Positions 24,562 through 35,931 of a stretch of DNA of 64,000 nt are shown here, piece by piece; the first letter of the stretch is position 1; the number at the start of each line of letters is the position of its first letter. Below the pieces are notes generated by a model that was given only the letters and a program-made list of their open reading frames with translations, had not been told where the DNA came from and made no database searches. A program made the translations under genes and the position numbers. Origin of the DNA: Mucidula mucida (Eukaryota; Basidiomycota; Agaricomycetes; Agaricales; Physalacriaceae); the NCBI GenBank assembly GCA_015501055.1, contig JADNYV010000087.1, positions 81,252-145,251 on the forward strand, written 5' to 3'.

Positions 24562-25445
24562 TTGGTGTCAGAGCGTACTGGAAAGTGGAGGTCTTACCAT
24601 TTTGGGACTCGGATTATCTTGACACCGGAGTCTTCCTCAACATCATTACTTACAGATCACTGTCACTCTGACAAGAGCGCCCTCTCCGTCCTTGCCCTCG
24701 TCAGTTGGTCATGGTTGCGCTCTGCGCGTCGCCATCTATACGGGAGGGTAGAACTGTGCAAGCTCGATCGTTCGCCTTCACACCCAACACCCAGTGATGA
24801 TCCTTTTTGGAACGTCGACTTCGGGCTGGAAATCATAACGCGGTCGCCCGCCATTGCATTGCTTCCTGTATCCGCTTCGTGCAAATCAGAGCCCCTTTCG
24901 CTGACAATCAGCATCATTCTGTCACTCAAGGATTTCAGTTCTTGTCTCTCCTTCCCAATCTGCGCGCTCTCTCTGTGACTCGCATTTATTGGCCAGGTAT
25001 CAAGCTTGAACAATTGACGACCGTCCTGAGAGGCATAACTGTCTCTCTTACTTTCGCAGAACTTTCTCTTACTGTGGTGAAGTACATGCACACCGCCGAC
25101 CTTGTGCGCTTCGTTCGCGCCTTTCCGACACTCAAACGAATATCCTTCCCCTCCTGTAGTATCTTATCGCTGGCCACGATCTCTGTACCTCGTTAACTCC
25201 CAGAGTTGGCAACACAAAACTTTATCTGCTTGGAGCACTTTGGAATCCACCAATCCCCTCCACAGGCTAACTTGGACAAAATTCTTCAACGCGACACGTT
25301 CAAGCTGGACTTGAAGGGAGTCAACGTCTCTTTGGACATGGATTTTGAGCGCTTGGAAAGCTTCGACATATACGACAAATTCTTCCGCATGGGATATTTT
25401 GAGAGAAACATGGATACCTCGGTGAATACGGTGTTGGTCTACTAG
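24562..25445 (+). pseudogene. F-box/LRR-like gene, broken copy
   Basis: It matches the intact paralogues at 34082-35463 and 37303-35932: HCHSDKSALSVLALVSWSWL, then FGLEII...SPAIA, then VTQGFQFLSLLPNLRALS. A tandem 5 bp repeat (ATTGC twice) near 24853-24862 shifts the frame in the middle of the conserved SPAIASCIRFVQIR region. The start lacks the small first exon seen in the other copies, and the 3' half ends early. It lies head-to-head with the 7TM gene, an arrangement repeated in inverted orientation at 52.3-54.4 kb. Confidence 0.85.
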
Positions 25446-26026
25446 TTGATCATACAAACAGAAGTAGTTGAATTCAATGTTTCCGTTGTCCGAGTTCGGA
25501 ATGGAGAGGACTGATAAATGATATAAGGTGACCGGGTGGATCCACAGAGGAAGGTGTTGCGGAAATAAAAGGCCTGACATATAAAAAGGTTGCGTAGCTG
25601 AAGGATGATTGTACAGTATTTCAAGTACTCATTGTCAAGAAAGTGACGAGTACTTACTGTGTTTGCGATAGTGCACTACACATGCAGACTAGAGAAGTTC
25701 GCTTCTACCTCCTACACCCTTGAATCCGATATATATCACTTACAGACGGTGAACTTATCTGGACACTTGGAGGGTATAGAATGTAGGCGAGCACCAGAGA
25801 AGAGGACAAAGATGACATGAGTGACCGGGGAATGTCTGTAAAGCGTACAAGAAACGGAAATCATCAAGCAATGGGACATTGAATGTCTGTTCTGTCGACC
25901 ACCTCTCGCATCATGCACCTATTACATTACCTGTTTGTGCAAAACGTCAGCAAAAGTCAAAACGATTCGGAAGCGACGTAACTAATTGAAAAAATGCCCT
26001 GGAGAAATTAAACATAGAAGGGAATA
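25446..26026. other. Intergenic, no feature seen
   Basis: No supported gene between the truncated F-box copy and the first BTB copy. Confidence 0.5.
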
Positions 26027-26790
26027 TCATCTCTTCTTTAGGACATCCAATGCGTCAGAACTGCGGAAAGCATGTGTCAAGCAACTGTTACAGGAAGCAA
26101 CACTAGCCTCAACCTCTGCTGCGATGAATCTATGGGTGAAAATAGTATCCGCGGAAGGTCGCTCGGAGAGCTCAACATTCACCAGTTCTACAAACTTGGT
26201 CCACCACGATGCGACTTCTTGTTTATAGCCGCAAGGGTAGCACTGCCCCAATCCTGGGTTATGTCGTGCCTCCTGCGTTGCCTTGACTTGGCGACGATGA
26301 AGGTCGAGTAGGCGATGATAATCGTATGCGTTGATATTCTTCAGATCCTCATTCAGCGGACAGTCGAGGACATTATACCGCAGAGTGCCCTTCGCCGCTA
26401 CTCGCATCGCCTCCTTGAACGCGAAACGCGTAGCGATGGCGTACACGCGCAGCGGAGCATCCTTCACAAAGCCGAGACGCTCATCGGTGAGCGTCAGTCC
26501 CAGTTCGTCCACAAGATAGTCTAGTTGGAACTTTCGTGCTGCCTCGATCACAGGTACGAGCTCGTCGAGTGTGGCGATGTGTGGATTCGGAACGGGATAG
26601 ATGAACTGGAGCAGAGCGAAGAGGACAGCCCTGCTCTCTGTGCACTCGATGGCAATCAGAGGATCCGGACGAAGGCTGGGGTAAGGAAAACATGTCTTTG
26701 AAGAACGGCGACGCGAGGGACAAGATACACCACGTCAGCGTCAGGGGAGTCGAACTTCAGGACATCCTTTGTGTGTGTCATACTGATAAG
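26027..26790 (-). pseudogene. BTB/POZ-domain gene, broken copy
   Basis: Collinear with the intact BTB gene at 27211-28095. The C-terminal two thirds (26551-26027) are open and very similar (AARKFQLDYLVDEL, LRVYAIATRF, NINAYDYHRLLDLHRR). In the N-terminal BTB fold a deletion removes the residues between the first strand and the ASPFFKDMFSLPQ segment, and further frame changes follow, so no single frame covers the domain. A tandem-duplication pseudogene. Confidence 0.85.
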
Positions 26791-26864
26791 CTGATCGTCA
26801 AGAACCAACACTTGAAATGAAGTTTCCGCGTCAGTATCAATCAATCGTCAACAGCATGCCGTAC

Positions 26865-27110
26865 TCAGCTCGTGACTATCCACAAAGCGAAAGAGTAATA
26901 AGTTGATTCCGTGCCACCATTGACGGGCGCTGCAGAGTGATAGAGCTCTATGATTCGTCGGGAACTCTGTTTCATGCTCTCCGGCTTACTGTACACATGG
27001 AAAGCATTTGTGACAAAACCATTACAATTGGAAGCGGTAACGGTGGAAGCAACCAATTCATACGTGCATATAGCCTCCACAGAAGGCCCCTCGGAGAGCT
27101 CAAGGTTCAC
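26865..27110 (-). pseudogene. BTB gene C-terminal fragment
   Basis: Readable similarity to the C-terminus of the neighbouring BTB genes (NLELSEGPSVEAICTYELVAS versus NVELSERPSTDIIFTHRFVVS). No BTB fold precedes it. This is the third, shortest member of the local array. Confidence 0.7.
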
Positions 27111-27210
27111 AGGCTCTAAGAATTAACACCGCCACACCGTGACACCGGTATTGCCACCATATTGATTGCGACATGAATACGGGACTTGTCCCGAATCAAC
27201 AAGTCCCGAA

Positions 27211-28095
27211 TCACACCTGGAAGGGAATATCGTCAATACGCTTCTTGAGGGCGTCCAATGCATCAGAACTGCGGAAAGCATGTGACGGGCAATGACCGCA
27301 GGAGGCACTAGCATTGATCGCTGATACAACGAATCTATGAGTGAAGATGATATCGGTGGAGGGTCTCTCGGAGAGCTCAACGTTCGCCAATTGTACGAAT
27401 TTGGTCCACCACCTTGCAACTGGATCGCGAGCGTCACTGCAGTTAGAGCACCTCCCTAGTCCTGGATTAAGCAGTGCCGCCTGTGTTGCCTTGACATGAC
27501 GGCGGTGAAGGTCAAGCAAGCGATGATAATCGTACGCGTTGATATTCTTCAGATCATCATTCAACGGACAATCCAACACATTGTACCGCAGAGTGCCCTT
27601 CGCCGCCACTCGCATCTCCTCCTCGAAGCCAAAACGCGTAGCAATGGCATACACGCGCAGCGGAGCCTCTTTCACAAAGCCAAGACGCTCATCAACGAGC
27701 GTCAGTCGCAATTCATCCACAATATAGTCCAGTTGAAATTTTCGTGCGGCTTCTAGCAGCGGCACGAGCGCGTCGAGAGACGCGACGCTGGGATTGGGAA
27801 CGGGATACATGAATCGAAGCAGCACGAAGAGGACGTCCTTGGTCTCTGTGCACTCGATATCGATGTTTCTTTGAGTGGAAGACGAGGATTGGGGCAGGGA
27901 GAACATGTCTTTGAAGAACGGCGACGCGACGGACAGGATGCACTTGTGCACAGCGAACTTGGCGCCATCGCAAGATACGAGTACGACGTCCGCGTCAGCC
28001 GAGTTAAAATGAAGGATTTCTGCTGTGTGTGTCATGACTTGAGCGATTTGAACAAGATGGTTGGGGACAAAATGGAACGGGAATTGCCGAAGCAC
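27211..28095 (-). CDS. BTB/POZ-domain protein
   Basis: A single open frame of 294 residues; the natural start may be the internal ATG at 28035 (MTHTAEIL), giving 274 residues. The start DADVVLVSCDGAKFAVHKCILSVASPFFKDMFSLP is a typical BTB/POZ opening (H-x-x-I/L-L...SPFF..MF), followed by a long helical C-terminal region with a CxxC...CxxC-like cysteine set (CSNC, CGHC). Agaricomycetes carry many such proteins; some BTB proteins act as Cullin-3 adaptors, but no substrate or partner can be read here. It is the only intact member of a three-copy array (26.0-28.1 kb). Confidence 0.85.
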   Translation of the reverse strand: MLRQFPFHFVPNHLVQIAQVMTHTAEILHFNSADADVVLVSCDGAKFAVHKCILSVASPFFKDMFSLPQSSSSTQRNIDIECTETKDVLFVLLRFMYPVPNPSVASLDALVPLLEAARKFQLDYIVDELRLTLVDERLGFVKEAPLRVYAIATRFGFEEEMRVAAKGTLRYNVLDCPLNDDLKNINAYDYHRLLDLHRRHVKATQAALLNPGLGRCSNCSDARDPVARWWTKFVQLANVELSERPSTDIIFTHRFVVSAINASASCGHCPSHAFRSSDALDALKKRIDDIPFQV

Positions 28096-28378
28096 CGACC
28101 CCTTTTACGAAGTGCTTCTGACTGTGTTTCGGACATTGGGTAAGTACGAAGTATCACTCTACCAGTGGTAAATGACGTGGCAAAGTTGTTGAGAGGATCT
28201 AGACTGCTTACTCCGACTGAGTGCCACTATGTCCAGAACTTTTGTGCATCATGATGAGAAAACAAGAGCTCAACGACGCGTCAGCCTCGTTGTAAATTCT
28301 GGCTATACACCAGAAAAGTTTACAAAGCATGAACTACACTATGTACTTGAATAACATACCAATTAACATGCACTTAAA

Positions 28379-31300
28379 TTACTTATACAACCCCACCAGC
28401 TTCTCCGCCACATCACTCTTACACCACCTCCTAATCAGCGCCATCCTCTCCGACTTCACACCTTCCACCAACTCAAAACACCGAGGCGGAACAAGCACAC
28501 TCCCCCCCTCCGCCCTCTGCGTATAACGCATCACATCCCTAACCACATCCGCTGTCCCCTGGCCCACAATAAGGTTAAACAGCTTCCTCGCCTCATCCTC
28601 CGTATCCTTCTTCTTCAAATCAGGCCACACACCACACGCGACATGATGCAGCGCCACAAGCCGCGTAAAGCCCTGCGCCCCCGCCCCAAAGAGAATGCCC
28701 AAATACGCCCGGATCATCTCGTTGTTCGTCTCAAGTGGGTACAGATACTCTGCAGTGACCACATCGGCAGGGACACGCACGTTCTTCATCAGATGCCCAA
28801 AGTCCACGTACAGATGCCTCCGATAGTCCACCGCATACCGCATACTCGTCGGCGGCAAAAGGAGCCGCGTGAACAAAGGATGCGCAAACGAGATGGCATC
28901 ATACAAAGCGACAAAGTCGGTGTAATACTGATAAAACGGCGTTGTCCCGAGGAACCGCTTCGCCACCACCTCGAGATCGTCCTCGTCCTCGTCCTTGGAC
29001 GGAGTCAACGGCGCCATTAGATCGTTCATCAGCTCTCCGACAACAGCATCGCGGAATACCTCATCTGTCCCCTTATCGTGATCCTGCTCGTGCTCCAGCA
29101 TAAACACCTTCATGCACCCAAACACGACCTCGCTCCGCGACATGCACGCGCTCCCCACCAACGCGGACGCAAAGCGCCGCACCAGCTCCCTCTGCAGCTT
29201 CGCCAGCAGCAAGCTCGCACGCACAATCTCCGTCTCCGACGTATTCCACGTCTCAGGAAAAATCCCCTTGCGCTTGAACACCGACGCGTCGTGGCCCGAG
29301 CGCAGAATGTGGTCAAGCGCCGCCAACGGCCAGTCGCGGGCGAGCGGCAGCCCAGCCGGGTTCCAGTCCGTCGTCAGTAACACAGACGTTGGTACGCGAA
29401 GCGTCGTTGACACCATAATGGACTGAGGAGTAGCAATGACCGGCGCGACGCGCACATCCGCGGAGGGCAGAACGATGTGTTGGAAGATGGGGAGTAGAAC
29501 GTCCAGCCCACCCCGCTCCCAGATGACCTGCGGAACAACGAGCCCACGCATTTTCGCCCACTCGCTGTTTACTGCAAGCAGAACATCGCCGAGGAGATCG
29601 AGCGCAACAACTTCATCGCCGACACGAAGACGCAGAAAGATAGCGAAAGCTTGGGCCAGCCACATGTCATCCGTGGTCCCAGGCAGCTCCCGCGCAAAGC
29701 GCAGGTACTGCACCAACAAAGAGGACAGTGGTCGACAAAGCACCTCAGCGTACAACCCTCCCAGACCCGACTTGTTGGACATGGACCACACAGGATTTGA
29801 CACCAGAGCCGCGCACAGCTGGGATATCTCGGGAACAGGGAGATCGAACGTCGTAGAGCACGCTACCGACAAGCGGAGTATCGACGCCAATGACGAAGCA
29901 TACACTGCAGCATTCGCCAAAGTTGATATCTGTAACGTGTGCTTCAAAACTTCCAATTCTGTCTTAAGCCCTGCGAGCGTAGCAGCAATGACACGTCGAC
30001 CCGTCCCACTAGGCGAATCAAAATCAGCGCTCAACAACGTCAACGCCGCCTCGCACTCAGCATCCCCGCCGCGAACAGCGTTAACATGTGCACCCTCCAG
30101 CCACGCCGATATACATCCCCATATCGCACTCTGCGTCGACACCATCCTCAGCTTAATGTCCTGAGCCTCCACACTCAACGCATTCAGCGCCAGTACATCA
30201 TCACCCCATCCCCAGGCAACAACGCGACTCCACAATATATCATGACTAGGACTCGTCCGATGCGGATCCCGCGCACATATCATCCACGCTTCCAACAATG
30301 CCGCCCACGCTTCGACGACTTTCAAGTCCCGATGCTTGTCTGATGCACGTAGTGAAGCCACATGCGTCGCCAGCCGCATCCACAGCTCCTGCGCGTCAGT
30401 CGCGGAGTGGGAGTACAGCCCATACCTCGCCAAGGCAGCGTAGATGCGCAAGGTCCCAATCAACAAGTCCGGATCAGGCGGCGAGCCAGTCACGAATTTG
30501 AGGAGCGCGTCGGCGGGATCACAGATCGCGCGTGCATTAGATCGAGAAGCGGCGACGAGAGTCGTGAGGCATTTTAAGGCAGACAGTGATGGTGTCATTG
30601 GGAGGAGGAGGAAGGTGTTGACAATGCCAGCTACCAGATGAGGCGTCTGCACGATAGCTTCCGCAGCACTGGCTGAATGCTTGGCTATCCGTGTAACAAT
30701 GGAGAGCAGCTGGTGCTGATTGGAGGTCAGGTTGCGCTGCGACTCCGTGGTGCCAAAATCGGGCGGAGAGGTGATCAGGGGAGCTATCTGAGGCAGGATT
30801 TTGTCAAGAGGAATTACATCAATGAGTGCAGAAACGGATGGCGCGGGAGAAGAAGTCGTTGAGCCCGGCAGATTCAGCTCAATTTCACCAAACTGATATT
30901 CGAAATCCTCTAAATCAACCTCGAGTGCTGCTATTTCCCGTGTTTCCCAACCAATGAGGCACTGCCAAACCACATCAATACCGCGAGCACCCACACTGCC
31001 TTTTTCTGGTAACACTTCCAAGCCGGCAAATGAAACCCGTTTCAGTAGAGGAAGGGTTTTAGAGGGAATGTCGCGCGATGAATCTTCTACACCTGGACAA
31101 CCGTCTCTAAGCCATTTCGCGACACCGACAAGAACACCAAGCATTGCGGCCCTCTGCGCGACAACAGTGGAACGCGCGAGCAGAAAAATGTCGTCTATCG
31201 TATAACCTGCATGGGAACCTTCGGCATGATGGTGGAGGCCGAGATGGGTAGGTAGGGCAAGAGACTTTGCGTGTGGTATTGGAGTGCCAGAGAGGTCAAA

Positions 31301-32338
31301 CCTGACTTGGTCGAGGGGAGAAGCATCGCTCGATGGGGTCTCTGAGATAGCAGCCTTCATCCATTCAAGGTCTGGATTGGTGGCGGGAGCGGAAGGGAAG
31401 TAGTGACGTCTGATATACTCGGGAGTGCCTTCCTCGGGTTCTGGCTCGGTGTTCTTGTTAACAAGGGGTCCTTTATAAGAGCCCAAGGACACGGTCTCGT
31501 CATCAGCGGTAGGCGGGGGGAGCGCAAGAAGCGTCTTTTTGCGCGGAGATGGAGGTGCAGACTCGTAGACATAGACATCCTTGGGCGACAGCTCTGCAAA
31601 GCGTAACTTTCTTGGAGGCCGATTTGGCGTGGATGGACGTGAGGTAGCTGCTGATATTGACCTGTATGGTGGCGGGGACGCTATAAAATAGACCGAGTCA
31701 GAGTGCACGGCCAGATGAGCCGGTGCTAACTAGCTTTACCTGATCTATCAGGCTCTTCATCGGTTATAGGCACTTACAAGGTGTTAATCAAGGAATTGGC
31801 AGCAATTGGGCGCTTACCTTCGGGCAAGGTGATATGTAACGGATCTTTATTGGAGAGTGTATCTAGAGTCAATATAAGATGTTGGACACGCGGAGAGCAA
31901 TGCCTACCCACCTAATTCACGTTTTCTCTTCTTCTCTCGCGTCTCCTTCGCCTTCTTCAAAATATCTCCAATGTCAGAACCAAAGCGTTCAAAAATCTCT
32001 TGCCTCTCCTTGTCTCTCTCTTCATCTGTCATGTTCTCTACGCGAAGCTGGTTTTGCCGACTGATTTCATCGCGCCAGTCCTCGGAGACATCGGATTTAA
32101 CAGGCGGATTGAACGGTTTATTCTGCGAAACGACAACAGGAACCTCCCGGATTCGCGTCGAAGGGCCAGCTACTTTGCTCTCTTCCTCTCGTCTACGAGC
32201 GAAAGCGCTTTTGCCCTTGGACCGGTGCTGAGCGACAGGAAATCCGGATATTCCAGACGACGACGACAGAAGACGGGGAGCAGCATGGCTGCCGGATGGC
32301 GCGCGCTCGAGTACGGAGCCGACAAGAGAGGTCTGCAT
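28379..32338 (-). CDS. RPAP1: RPAP1 (RNA polymerase II-associated protein 1; yeast Rba50)
   Basis: RPAP1/Rba50 assists assembly and nuclear delivery of RNA polymerase II. Four exons, 32338-31912, 31862-31818 (45 nt), 31772-31740 (33 nt) and 31680-28379, join in frame to about 1,268 residues. Exon 1 holds the RPAP1 N-terminal motif (QNQLRVENMTDEERDKERQEIFERFG). Near residue 290 lies the conserved RFDLSG segment that opens the RPAP1 C-terminal region, followed by a long alpha-helical, HEAT-like body with ARSTVVAQRAAML. Size agrees with basidiomycete RPAP1. The ATG at 32338 is only 110 bp from the start codon of the divergent AP-3 mu gene. Confidence 0.92.
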
Positions 32339-32448
32339 GATGGTGGTTGTGGTTCAAGATCGGCGTGTCACCCGTTCTGTCATCGACGACCACCAGGCAA
32401 CTCCCGGTTCTCCATCTCTTTTTCACCGATGCTGAATTACTTTAGGAT
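32339..32448. promoter_or_regulatory. Compact bidirectional promoter, RPAP1 / AP-3 mu
   Basis: Only 110 bp separate the two divergent start codons, so both 5' leaders and promoters must share or overlap this interval. No TATA box is obvious; pyrimidine-rich tracts occur. Confidence 0.7.
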
Positions 32449-33596
32449 ATGCCTCTGGATGGCCTCATCATTTTGGACGCGGCCCAGCGCCCGATTCTGC
32501 AGTCTACTAATGCTGTCCTCTACGACCAAGTAAGCGTGCCATGTAACGATATACACCTGGTCTGCGCGCTTTCTCCCCCCACGGATCCACTGCTCGGGAT
32601 AGCTTTTCTCAATGCCTTTATTACCGTACTCAAGGCATATTTTGGTGACGGTGTCAACGCCATCGCGCTGCAGGACAATTTTGACATTGTATATCAACTC
32701 ATCGCTGAGAGCCTCGATGCCGGACACCCGTTGACCACCTCCCCAAACGCCCTACGCGACATTGTCACGCCTCCTTCACTACTCAACTCCCTCCTCGGCG
32801 GCCAGTCGAATGCCCCAAAACCCTTCACCAGCCCTATTCCGTGGCGCCGAGCGGGCGTTAGACACGTTAATAACGAGATATACTTTGACATTGTCGAGAC
32901 GCTAAAGGCCCTTGTATCTCGGACCGGAAACACATTATCCTCCTCGGTCAGAGGCAGAATTGACGTTGACTCGCGGTTGTCCGGCGTTCCAGATTGTACA
33001 TTGACTTTATCGAACCCTTCCCTGATCAACCAGCCCGCATTCCACCCATGTATTCGCCTTGCCAGGTGGACCAGCCACCAGAGCATGTCCTTCGTTCCCC
33101 CCGATGGCAAGTTTGTCCTCGCCGATTACCAGTTGCCTCAGGCGCCTCCCATTCCTATCACGCTGAAGATAACTTCTTCCTCCGGAAAGTTTGAAATCCT
33201 TCTGACCTCACGTATGACCACGCATATCATGGAAAAGGTCGAACTCGAAATCCCGTTTGGTTCGCCTGTACCAGGCTTACGCGGAATCGGGTCTTCGTGG
33301 ACCTGGGATGCGCGCTCTCATGTCCTCCGTTTTGAGATGCCCCAGATTTCCCCCAGTGGGCGGTACGCGTTGAAAGCAGAGTGGAACCCTGAAGCCACGT
33401 ATGTTCTTTCCCTGTTTCTTGTCAACTACTCAACTCTCTCAGACCTTCGCCGGCTCATGTCGTCTTGGTCCGTTTCTCCGTGCCCTCGCATACATTCTCC
33501 AGTCTCCGAGTTTCCAAATTTACCGTTAGTGAAGAGTATACCCCGTTCAAGGGCGTAAGAGGCCGAAGCGAGGGCCAAATTGAATGGAGGTGGTAG
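32449..33596 (+). CDS. APM3: AP-3 adaptor complex subunit mu
   Basis: Mu subunit of the AP-3 adaptor, which selects cargo for Golgi/endosome to vacuole transport. Exons 32449-33398 and 33443-33596 (44 nt intron) give about 367 residues. The N-terminal longin-like part (MPLDGLIILDAAQRPILQS) is followed by the mu-homology domain starting at IPWRRAGVRHVNNEIYFDIVE, with GNTLSSSVRGRIDVDSRLSGVPDCTLTLSNP and FHPCIRLARW, the AP-3 mu signature. The second exon supplies the expected end (SLRVSKFTVSEEYTPFKGV, last residues EWRW). Slightly shorter than many family members; a missed small intron or exon in the linker is possible. Confidence 0.93.
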
Positions 33597-34081
33597 AAGG
33601 CCTGCATGTTTAGTAGACTGTTGCAACAAAGTATACGTCGTCTTGACACTGCAGAAGAACCGCGCTCGTACTCTACAATCGTCCCGTCAACCACGTAACA
33701 TACTTAGAATGTTGCTAGGGTATACCTCAAGGTGCTCTTATCTTGTATCATACAGAAGAAGGAATAACAGGTGAAGTAACGATGGCCTGAAAGAAGTGAA
33801 GGGATGCTGATCCTCCCAAGCTACTTATCTCCACGTCGAGCTGAGATGCATCCAAAAATTCTGTGACGATACGCGTGCCTCGTAATTGCTACAATTGTGT
33901 TAGGCAGATTAGGTGCTTATTTGACGCGTCACGAAGAACAGCGCGATTAGGCATGACTGTCTATTTCTGGACGTTGATTATTTAATCACCGCCTCTCTTG
34001 ATCGTTGACCACTACCTACTATATACACTAGGCTTCACGGGTCATTTCTGCGGCGCTCCCAGTAGCGACAAAGTAGTTGCG
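33597..34081. other. Intergenic, no feature seen
   Basis: Holds the AP-3 mu 3' end and the promoter of the F-box gene at 34082; no coding signal. Confidence 0.5.
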
Positions 34082-35463
34082 ATGAGTAGCGATGCCGCGT
34101 TATCTGAGGTATAGTATCAAGTTAGTCTGTATCAACCGACCGTTTCAACATTCTTCAGGCTGCCCCGCGTTTTCCCCAAGAAATCATCGAAATCATCATA
34201 AACCACTGTCATTCTGACAAGGGCACTCTTTCCATCCTCGCCAATGTCAGTTGGTCATGGCTGCACTCTGCACGTAGCCATCTCTTCGCGAGAGTAGAGC
34301 TGCATGAACTCTATCGCTTATCTGCAACTGCAGACAGGCCAGTGCCTTTTGACCCTTTTTGGAGATTCCAATTTGGGCTAGAAATCATGAGAAGCTCGCC
34401 CGCCATTGCTTCCTATGTTCGCTTTGTGCAAATCAGAGCCAAGTCAGATCGGCAGCATATGCTTGTCACTCAAGGATTCCAGTTCCTGTCTCTCCTTCCC
34501 AATCTACACACTCTCTCCTTGGTTGACGTATACTGGCCAGGTCTCACACTTGAAGACATACCAACAATCCAGAGAGGCATATCTACTGTTGCTCCTACCT
34601 TGCAAGAACTATCCCTTACTACAGTGACATTCGTGAATCCCGCCGATCTCGCGTTGTTTATACGCGCTTTCCCCAAGGTCAAGCGGGTGTCCTTTTCCAA
34701 TTGTATATTTACATGGCGGGACCCAGACGCGCTCACGATGGCGTCTGTACTTGGTGGATTCCCAGAGCCGCGGGTGCAAACCTTAGTCTATGTCAGCATT
34801 CACAACTGTCCGTCACAAGCTATTTTGGAGATGCTTCTTCAGTGCAACACGTTCGAGCTGAATTTGGAGGGAGTAAAGATCTACTGGGACGAGGAGCGCT
34901 TGACAGACTTCCCCACATATAAGGAGTTTTTCCGTGTTGTTGGAAACAGCCTACGGACCATTGAGCTGGGGGTGCGGCTGTCAGACTTTCAACAGCATAA
35001 TCCCGATGGTATGTTGGTATCTGCATACAGTGACGAGCACGGCTTAATATCTACTTCAGATATCATCCAGCTGTTATCAGAATGCCGACAGCTCTCGTCC
35101 TTCTCAATTAATACCTCCTACCGGTCACGAGACATGTTCTCAGTCTGGTTTGAACCCATTATCAAGATCGTAGCCACGCCAACACTTGAGGAACTGAACA
35201 TCCACTGCAATCTGTACTCGACTCGCGGCTGGAACCTTTATATTCCTTGGTTCAAAGTTGATGGAATGCTTTCCGATGTAGCGCGGGTACCGCTTTTCAG
35301 ACGGTTGAATGTTGTCATCCATTGTATTGACACAGAAGATGTAAAGCTGTTGGTGGAACACGGTAGGAAGGAGGCCGTGCACAGCATTCTTAGAGAATTG
35401 ATGCCTCGACTGTTACAGGCGGATATGCTTAGGATACGGGAGCCTGAGGTAGATACAATCTAG
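34082..35463 (+). CDS. F-box/LRR-like protein, intact copy A
   Basis: Exon 1 is only 27 nt (34082-34108), then a 50 nt intron (GTATAG to TTCAG) and exon 2 34159-35463; about 443 residues. Residues about 11-55 (FPQEIIEIIINHC...LSILANVSWSWLHSARSHLF) form an F-box-like motif. The rest has repeated leucine-rich stretches (VTQGFQFLSLLPNLHTLSLVDVYWPG; LQELSLTTVTF; ALFIRAFPKVKRVSFSNC) typical of Agaricomycete F-box proteins. Paralogues in this window: 37303-35932 (intact), 24562-25445, 37500-37890 and 53704-52351 (broken). Likely an SCF adaptor by family; the target is unknown. Confidence 0.85.
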
Positions 35464-35931
35464 AAGTAGATCACACTTACAGAATTCGACATCCCGACAA
35501 TTGGCGGCGTATAATTCTGAATCAGTTTATTTGCGCAAAGGCTTCAATGGTTGGGCATCATTGTAGGTATGGCTCAACGGCTAACCTTATGTGTTCTCAG
35601 TTGCCTCAATACCCTGTACTATGAACACCACTTTGGTATTCAATGGAACGACCTCCGCTGAAAATCACATGATGATGCTTAGTAGTACCCGCCAGTGTGT
35701 AGCCTTCACTTGGCACGTTGAAGCTGTCACGCTACTGGTTCTCCAAATTAACCACCTTCGTCACTGTAGGCAGTATGAATGGTGATGTCTTGTAACAGCC
35801 CCATGCAGTAATTATACTATGTAGAGAACATACGAACCCACACTATGACCCGCCATTCGAGGCACAGATTGCTTAATACCCAGTATCGGAAAATGAGAGC
35901 AGAGTCAAGTATGCCTTAGCGTAACCAACTT
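35464..35931. other. Convergent intergenic spacer, no feature seen
   Basis: Separates the two convergent intact F-box/LRR-like genes. No coding signal beyond short frames. Confidence 0.5.

Noticed and set aside
29436..30164. 242-codon plus-strand frame
   Set aside because: Lies antisense inside RPAP1 exon 4; composition follows the codon pattern of the real gene, and no motif is present.
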